Assembly: GCF_964355755.1 (NCBI RefSeq)
Contig: NC_092673.1
Span: 4,221,001-4,285,000 of the forward strand
Length of the DNA: 64,000 bases
Reading direction: 5' to 3'
Source: Antedon mediterranea
Lineage: Eukaryota; Echinodermata; Crinoidea; Comatulida; Antedonidae
Positions 59,201 through 64,000 of this stretch are shown here, piece by piece. The notes beneath the pieces were generated by a model that did not search any database, was not told where the DNA came from, and saw nothing but the letters and a program-made list of their open reading frames with translations. Positions within the stretch are counted from its first letter, which is position 1; every line of letters begins with the position of its first letter. A program made the position numbers and the translations under genes.

Positions 59201-59253
59201 CTTCTCGGGACACAATGGCTCAATTTTACATTGTTTGTCATGGTCTTCCTCTC
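29003..59253 (-). CDS. SLIT: Slit guidance ligand, 25 exons, partial (D2 to C-terminus)
   Basis: Exons in gene order: 59253-59115, 50606-50535, 50218-50147, 49984-49841, 49313-49242, 41755-41592, 41268-41118, 40906-40832, 40412-40341, 39867-39796, 37115-37044, 36566-36495, 36167-36004, 35542-35410, 35287-35219, 34269-34198, 34109-34038, 33372-33301, 33183-33020, 32240-32027, 31765-31626, 31316-31223, 31084-30348, 30008-29799, 29265-29003. Phases agree throughout and encode about 1,192 residues plus stop. The order is LRR domains D2, D3, D4, six EGF repeats, laminin-G, one EGF and a C-terminal cystine knot. Slit is a secreted glycoprotein that signals through Robo (D2 binds Robo Ig1) in axon guidance and cell migration. 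The signal peptide and D1 are outside the window, probably past 64000. Confidence 0.96.
29525..29555. repeat. (TATTG)n short repeat
   Basis: TATTGTATTGTATTGTATTG-type run in the last slit intron, next to MITE A copy 8. It may be the tail of a retroposon. Confidence 0.7.
29570..29714. mobile_element. MITE family A copy 8
   Basis: Ends TTAAGCCTTGTCTACACTAT ... ATAGTGTAGACAAAGCTTTA. In the last slit intron, 85 bases from the exon 24 donor. Confidence 0.88.
31828..31973. mobile_element. MITE family A copy 9
   Basis: Left end lost the middle of its repeat (TTAAGCTCTGTCAAAACTTT); right end GTTTGAAAGTGTAGACAAAG. Lies between two slit EGF exons. Confidence 0.82.
32511..32826 (-). mobile_element. 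316-bp foldback element, copy 2
   Basis: Reverse-oriented partner of 23746-24061; the palindromic part is now at 32511-32680. It differs from copy 1 at only a handful of sites. In the slit intron between LRRCT4 and EGF1. Confidence 0.85.
33020..35542 (-). CDS. SLIT: Slit domain D4, six exons
   Basis: LRRNT4 (35542-35410): [20 protein letters not shown]. LRRs: [20 protein letters not shown] (69 nt), [50 protein letters not shown]4 (33183-33020): [20 protein letters not shown]. In family members D4 mediates dimerisation and heparan sulphate contact; that is family knowledge, not visible here. Confidence 0.95.
33513..33690. mobile_element. MITE family A copy 10, interrupted by a second repeat
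   Basis: Starts TAAAGCTCTGTCAAACTTTA and ends CACACTTTTTTTTTTGTCAAA. The middle of the usual element is replaced by a foreign segment at about 33545-33648 with direct copies of AGTCGCGT (33559 and 33635) and a GACC run. Slit intron between D4 exons. Confidence 0.75.
33558..33642. repeat. Nested repeat with (GACC)n core
   Basis: AGTCGCGTGCTAAAACGCAT, then GGACCGACAGACCGACCGAC, then ATAGTGAACTATAAGAGTCG. The GC content and composition differ sharply from the surrounding AT-rich intron. Single copy in this window. Confidence 0.7.
34335..34380. mobile_element. 32-bp palindrome with 7-bp target duplication
   Basis: Core 34342-34373 has 12-base arms CATGGACCTATA and the reverse complement around an 8-base centre. 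It is flanked by perfect ATCTAAC repeats at 34335-34341 and 34374-34380. Same family as the palindrome at the GPCR stop (arms differ at one base), but an independent insertion. In a slit intron. Confidence 0.85.
34870..35175 (+). mobile_element. Non-LTR retroposon tail-like fragments
   Basis: Two adjacent stretches end in AT-rich tails of the retroposon type: GGCCGAATAAATAAATGAAA (near 35050) and AAAGCTGAATAAATAAATAA (near 35157). No reverse transcriptase frame is visible. Confidence 0.35.
36004..41268 (-). CDS. SLIT: Slit domain D3, seven exons
   Basis: LRRNT3 (41268-41118): [20 protein letters not shown]. LRRs of 75, 72, 72, 72 and 72 nt: [81 protein letters not shown]3 (36167-36004): [19 protein letters not shown]. 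One LRR per exon with phase-2 introns is the typical slit layout. The LRRNT3 donor is GTACGT, weaker than the rest. Confidence 0.95.
36905..36985 (-). mobile_element. tRNA-derived SINE remnant in slit intron
   Basis: Minus strand: TGTGGTCTAATGTTTAGGAC (A-box) and GGGTTTGAATCTTG (B-box). Further weak B-box matches occur near 41055, 43230 and 58430. Confidence 0.6.
39205..39590. repeat. 182-bp tandem duplication in slit intron
   Basis: Two diverged copies offset by 182 bases share GAAGTGCAATRACC, AAAGATGAGRAGAGTAATT, GATTTGAAAGCAGAAGAATA and TTCAAATAATATAGTTACGT. The left flank and surroundings contain three exact ATGCAAAT octamers (39217, 39584, 39733) and several one-base variants. Confidence 0.85.
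41592..59253 (-). CDS. SLIT: Slit domain D2 (Robo-binding LRR block), six exons
   Basis: LRRNT2 (59253-59115): [23 protein letters not shown] exons: [20 protein letters not shown] (50606-50535), [19 protein letters not shown] (50218-50147), a double-LRR exon starting [17 protein letters not shown] (49984-49841) with [11 protein letters not shown], and [20 protein letters not shown] (49313-49242). LRRCT2 (41755-41592): [20 protein letters not shown]. It aligns repeat by repeat with vertebrate D2, including CRGKGL and [10 protein letters not shown]. Introns of 8.5 kb and 7.5 kb separate the exons. Confidence 0.96.
42792..43037 (-). mobile_element. Penelope-like retroelement fragment between 24-bp AT repeats
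   Basis: A 198-base insert (42816-43013) is bounded by identical 24-base AT repeats at 42792-42815 and 43014-43037. On the minus strand the insert contains CACTGATGAAGGGCTAGTGT followed by TGCCCAAAAGCTCTGCTAAC, resembling the hammerhead-like CTGATGA...GAAA element in the terminal repeats of Penelope-like elements, but with the GAAA core altered. No reverse transcriptase sequence is present. Confidence 0.5.
44145..44284. mobile_element. MITE family A copy 11
   Basis: TTAAGCTGTCTACACTATCA ... AATAGTGTAGACAGAGCTTTA; part of the right arm is deleted (CACATCAAACACATAATAG). Confidence 0.85.
47571..47740. mobile_element. MITE family A copy 12 (near-complete)
   Basis: TTAAGCCCTGTCTACACTAT ... CTAGTTTGATAGTGTAGACA. 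Longest well-preserved copy; useful as the family reference. Confidence 0.9.
50700..51180. repeat. About 153-bp tandem repeat, three to four diverged copies
   Basis: CCTAATCAAATTCAAATGTA recurs at 50743, 50896 and (diverged) 51047, with a decayed fourth at 51169. Shared blocks include GATATTAATATGGTTGATTA and CATATTTTGAAATTTATTCA. Confidence 0.85.
52563..52725. mobile_element. MITE family D copy 2
   Basis: TAAAGCTTGGTTTCCACTGG ... CCTAGTGGGAACCAAGCTTTA, as at 26565-26714. The interior is diverged. Confidence 0.8.
53572..53715. mobile_element. MITE family A copy 13
   Basis: TAAAACTCTGTCTACAGTAT ... CTAGTTTAAAAGTGTAGACAGAG with a short internal deletion. Confidence 0.85.
55713..55733. repeat. 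(TA)n microsatellite
   Basis: Uninterrupted TA run in a slit intron. Confidence 0.9.
57552..57692. mobile_element. MITE family A copy 14
   Basis: TAAAGCTCTGTCTACACTAT ... AGTTTGATAGTGTAGACAGG followed by GCTTTA; well preserved. Confidence 0.88.
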
Positions 59254-62200
59254 CTAAAATTAATAACAAAAACACAATAATGCAATTATTTTATTTGGAT
59301 TTTATATTATATAATCAACAAAATATTTGGTTATTTTGTGGAACTGCATAGGCATATGCCAAATGACACGAAATAGGTACATAGTACAATCATATAGGAA
59401 CAAACAGTTGTAATACAAGTGAGCTATAGCCTCCGGCCAGATGGCCTAAATAGGGTCAAACTTTACATAGAGACACTTGGGAATCCACAAGGCAATAACC
59501 TTTGATACAACACCAACACCCAAGTACCAGAAGCTACCTCTGCCAAAGAAAAGGGCTATGGGGCTTAGGCCCTTGGGATGCGCAAGCCAGATCTGTTTCT
59601 TTGTTAGAATACGCAATATTAGCTGAAGGCACTTTGTACATGTGTTGACATCTCTAACTCCTGGGGAATAAAGGCTTGAAACAACTTTTCAACCATCATT
59701 TCTTCGCAAAGCAGCTCAGCAAAACCAACATCTTTTGTTGGTTTCTGTCTACAAAATAAATTCACTCTCATCTGACATACAGAATCAACTTAAATTGACA
59801 TTTGTCAATCAATTAGAGTGACATGAATTTTGTTCGATAAAAAAACCCATACATCGCAACAAAATAAAATGGTGCAAACTCATTAATTTAATAATATTTA
59901 CATATTTTTTAAAAAGAGGTTGGCTGTAATATTAAAATTTATATTTCCGTTCACTCATTTGCAAATGCCCTCTTTGTTTGTTTTATATATATAAGGGTAG
60001 TCATAAAAATGTGCATTACTCTTTTGGTTTTTTTCCCTGCATTTTTTTGCATTATGTTAACCATTTATCTCATCAAATAATCTTATGCATTAGAAAATAA
60101 ATTGAAATCTTTAAATCTTTATATAGTGGTGTCCTCTGTATAGGGGTGACCCAAATGAGGGGTTTTAATGCATTTGGATGTGTCTGGGTGGTGGTCACTT
60201 GGGTGGTTTCATGTGAACAAAAACTGAAAGCAGACCTCTTCAGAAGAACTGAAAGACAAGCCACAGATTTTTACCTGAACATAATAGTACAACACACATT
60301 TATAAGAAACTTTCCAAATTCATTTATGATTGTGATGACATTATATACAGTGTCTCCTATTGAGATACAGTAGTGTCACTTGGGTGTTAATTGCTAGGTC
60401 AGTACGGTAGTCTTATCGATTTTAAGCACGTTCACAGACATTGGTAGCACCACAGGCTAGAAAATCTCACATAGGGTAACCAAGTTTGAATGCCAATGAC
60501 AGTAACGTACACATTACTAAAATTAAAACTGATTGGTCATCTTATATTTCCAAGTGCTAATGATATAATTCAAATTGTGTGCAGAGAAATGTGTTAAAGG
60601 AGCAGGGAGATGTTGTGAAAAACTTCGCCTTGAACATGAGATAGCATGCGGATGCATTATGATCTATGCCTTGAGCCAGTAATAAAATAACACTAGTTAA
60701 AGCTCAATTTAACAATACTTTATTTGTATTCTTAATGAGTTCAAAGACATGTTTAAGGTTAAAAGACAAAAACATACAGTATATACATACTTTGTTTATA
60801 TCTTAACCTACTTGTCAATACAGTAATATAAATAAATGGTAGGAAAAATTAATTAACTTGATAATAGGGACTTTATGAGCTTTAACAAAGTGAGAGTAGC
60901 TTAGCGTGAAATTCAAATTTATGAGAACGATATCATAAAGTTGCTATTTTCCTGTTTACGGAGAACGACTAGTGAAACTTAGTTATCAACAAATATTATA
61001 TTATTTTTAAAAAACACAAAAAACTATATACAAGTTTTACGAATTAGCTACATTATGACTAATGAGTAGAAAAGGAAGACTTCTGTCATAGATTTGTCCC
61101 CGGAACAATATTCCTTGAATTCTATTGTAGTAGTCAAATAACTTAGCATAAAAATCAAATTAGATTCTAGCAAGTCATCATTTTCCCCTGCAACATCTTA
61201 AAGAAATTATCCATCTTATGAGATGATGGCATGTTTAAACTTTGGCCAATGACTCAGTTAAACAAATAGCTGTAGACTAGAATTGACAGAAACGCTTCAT
61301 TAAAATTATTCTATAATAATCCGTTCATTACAAATTGTTTAATTCTATTTTATTGAATGAAAGCAAAACCAAATACAAACTAATAATATACCATTATGTT
61401 ATCTTTGTTTTACTGAAAACAATCCTTAGATATATAGCCTATTAAATTATATTATAAATTTACAAATGAGAATTTGTACTGAACTGCTACAATTTCTTTC
61501 GGAACATCTTACTGAAGTTTTTGCAGGTGTGTAAACTCTACTGTGACACCTCAACGTAATCAAATAATATTGGCTGTGAATAAATTGAATTTGTGATTTC
61601 TCCCTTGTGGGTAGATTTCTATAAATATTGCAATATAATATTTGTATTAAATAATAAGCTTAGGAGAAAAATCTAGATACCACCAACTACAATTGAACAC
61701 CCATATCAGTGAGAAAATTCACCCACCTTAGTGAGAAAATTGTATGACAATAATATCTCTCCTTGCTAAAGATTAGCAAGGCAATTAATTTACTGGGCAA
61801 ATTGTGAGAAAGTAAAAGAATATTTTACAGAACCTAGAAAGGAAATTGCCTGGAAAGGCCCAAGATTTAAATATCATGCCAAATAATATTCACAATTATT
61901 GGCTGAAACACAACATATGTGCCATAGTAAAAACAGGATTGAGTACCAGGTTAAATTTCTTGGTTCATCTCCCATCTTCATAATCAGTATTATCTTTTTA
62001 ATGGAATCCATACATTGGTTGGTACCGTTCTAATCAAAGCCAGATTTCAAAGCGACAAATTCATCTCACCGTTTGAAGAAAGCTAATAGGGAAATAATAC
62101 TCCCATGAGTCTAGTATCTAATCAATTTTTCCACGAATCCAACTTGTTCTACAAACTTAGTGATATTAATATATTAGGATATTAATTAGAACTTTGTTCA

Positions 62201-64000
62201 TTAGTCAAGTACTAAAACAACTAATTTAATCACAAATTATTAATTATCTTAGGCCTAATTGTATTTTCAGAAAACAAACAAGGCATTTGAAATAGTAAAA
62301 ATATATTAACACGATAACACAGAATTTGCTAATACAGAAAAGTTTTGCTCCTATAATCTTATAAAATATTTCTGTTTTACATCTGTTGTTTTTTTATTTA
62401 TTTTTGTAAATTTCTTTTTCAAAAGAAGACCTTGATATTATTGCTATGAGGCTGTTTTGGCAGTTATTGTAAAATCATTCTGTAACTTCCTTTCAATAAT
62501 CTACCAACAATTTCAACGTGCGTTTATGAACACACACTTTGGCAAAGTGGGGAAAACTTCAATATTTGTTCTAAAAACATCACAATTACTTAACGTTACA
62601 TTTCAAACCATGTTAATTAAGTTACACCATTTTTAGGGTGAACCATGTATAATATATTAGCTAATTTCCTTTCTAGCGGGAGGTCAAAAGAGTATTAACC
62701 CGCCACAAACAACGCTAAACAAACTACACTATACAACCTTGCCTTCCCCCCTCATGATGTCATCACTCGGCCTCTTTAGCCAGACAAATTCCTAGTATTT
62801 ATAACATGAATACAACTATATTAATTTTAATACATTTGGTATAGATTAAATATAGTTGAATTACTATCCTTAGACATCACATATTCTATCTCTATGGGAA
62901 GGATATAAAGATCATTGTAACATTTTGTCATATATTAACTATCAACATTAATTAAAGATAATAAAATCTGCGGAGTCGGCTACTTGCATGGCAGTTAACA
63001 CGGAATCTAAATTTATCGTTTTTAGTATAATAAAATACTTCCTCAACCTTGAAAAAACAGGTGATATGAATTAGACAAATTGAAATTTAACAAAAACATT
63101 AATTTTGTTATCTTATCAAACTTATTAATCATTCACAAAACAGTTCAATGTTAATGGAAAACATTAATACAATATCACCCTGTCATCCTCATTGAAATTC
63201 AGTAATGTCTAGGGAGGAGGGATTGTGGGTGAGAGGAAGAGGAAGGGTGGGCTTATCCTTGGGGATCAATAAATGTAGTGTAACATAACTATTGATTATA
63301 AGTCAGAATAGTAAATTAATAACTGGTAATTAGTAGGCCTACTAACGAACTTGACAAGAATTACTGACAAACAGACAAAATGTCAATTTTAGATATGATC
63401 ATGTACTGATATCAATTAACTGTAAATATTTGTGTAGGTTGTATGAAGATTGTTCTCACTGTCTATCAATAATTTCCACTTGCCTTAACCACCAAGTACT
63501 ATATCACAAATCTCTATTCAGAGTCAAGTGGCCTTAATGGTAAAGAAATAGGTCCTCGATTTTTATAACCGCAAAATGTTTTGTTCCGGTACTCTCTCTT
63601 TGAACACAAGGATACATCATTCATTTTAATCACACTATTTGTAATATATTTTAGCCTTTATACACAGTTTAAAAAAACATCATGTATTGAATATTATTAT
63701 GTTTTTATGATTGTGACTAATATAAAATAATTAGTTTGTAAACATTTTAAGTGATAAAGATTTTTTATTTTTACTATCTTTCATACTTGGTTTAATATTA
63801 ATATCTGTCTTCTCTAATACAAGGTAGACATTGACTTGCTGTTTGTTTATATTTTTGTGTTTTTCTTTTTATAAAATATACTACATATATAAAACAATTT
63901 TGATGAAGAAAATTACAAAGCCATGGGTCACTCAATCTCAGATAAATTAAGAGGCAAATAAAATAAGCAAAAGGCTACACAAAACTGTTTTTTTTTAAAT
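59254..64000 (-). other. SLIT: 5' part of slit intron before D2, running off the window
   Basis: No further slit exon (D1 LRRCT, LRRs or signal peptide) was recognised in these 4.7 kb. The sequence is AT-rich and mostly featureless, with short Tigger-style motifs near 60125 (GGTGTCCTCTGTATAGGGGT). It is read as an intron because the exon at 59253 begins at an acceptor in mid-gene. Confidence 0.65.

Overview
The window is AT-rich nuclear DNA from an animal. It carries multi-exon genes with GT-AG (and two GC-AG) introns, tRNA-derived SINEs, many short inverted-repeat transposons and no bacterial-style operons. The proteins look like those of an invertebrate deuterostome. A marine ambulacrarian, probably an echinoderm, fits best; this is an inference from protein resemblance, the scattered AGGCCTAG-type motifs and repeat style, and I cannot name the species.

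Layout: (1) 2-1734, + strand, a complete six-exon BNIP1/Sec20 SNARE gene. (2) 3436-15823, - strand, a complete 15-coding-exon NSD-family H3K36 methyltransferase (1,682 aa: prion-like N-terminus, PWWP1, HMG-like box, PHD fingers, PWWP2, AWS-SET-postSET, PHD5/C5HCH). Its introns hold a 36-copy minisatellite, a Tigger-like element, SINEs and five copies of a MITE. (3) 17594-18946, + strand, a short FBXO30/FBXO40-like F-box gene, divergent from NSD. (4) 21367-22575, - strand, a single-exon GPR83-like peptide GPCR whose last six codons and stop come from a tiny palindromic insertion. (5) 29003-59253 and beyond, - strand, 25 exons of Slit, from LRRNT of domain D2 to the C-terminal cystine knot; D1 and the signal peptide lie past the right edge.

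BNIP1, NSD and SLIT are also linked on human 5q34-q35 (BNIP1, NSD1, SLIT3), and NSD2/SLIT2 on 4p. The window therefore appears to preserve an ancient linkage. The genes otherwise act in unrelated processes: ER SNARE fusion, chromatin, ubiquitin ligation, peptide signalling and axon guidance.

The most unusual structures are: two independent 28-32 bp palindromes, each flanked by a perfect 7-bp target duplication, one of which rewrites the GPCR C-terminus; an 87-bp fourfold tandem repeat that multiplies the end of BNIP1 exon 4 together with its splice donor; at least 14 copies of one palindromic MITE family in 64 kb; a 21-bp minisatellite filling most of an NSD intron and open in several frames; and a Penelope-like fragment between identical 24-bp AT repeats. 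I saw no CRISPR array, rRNA gene, canonical tRNA gene or new multi-gene system.
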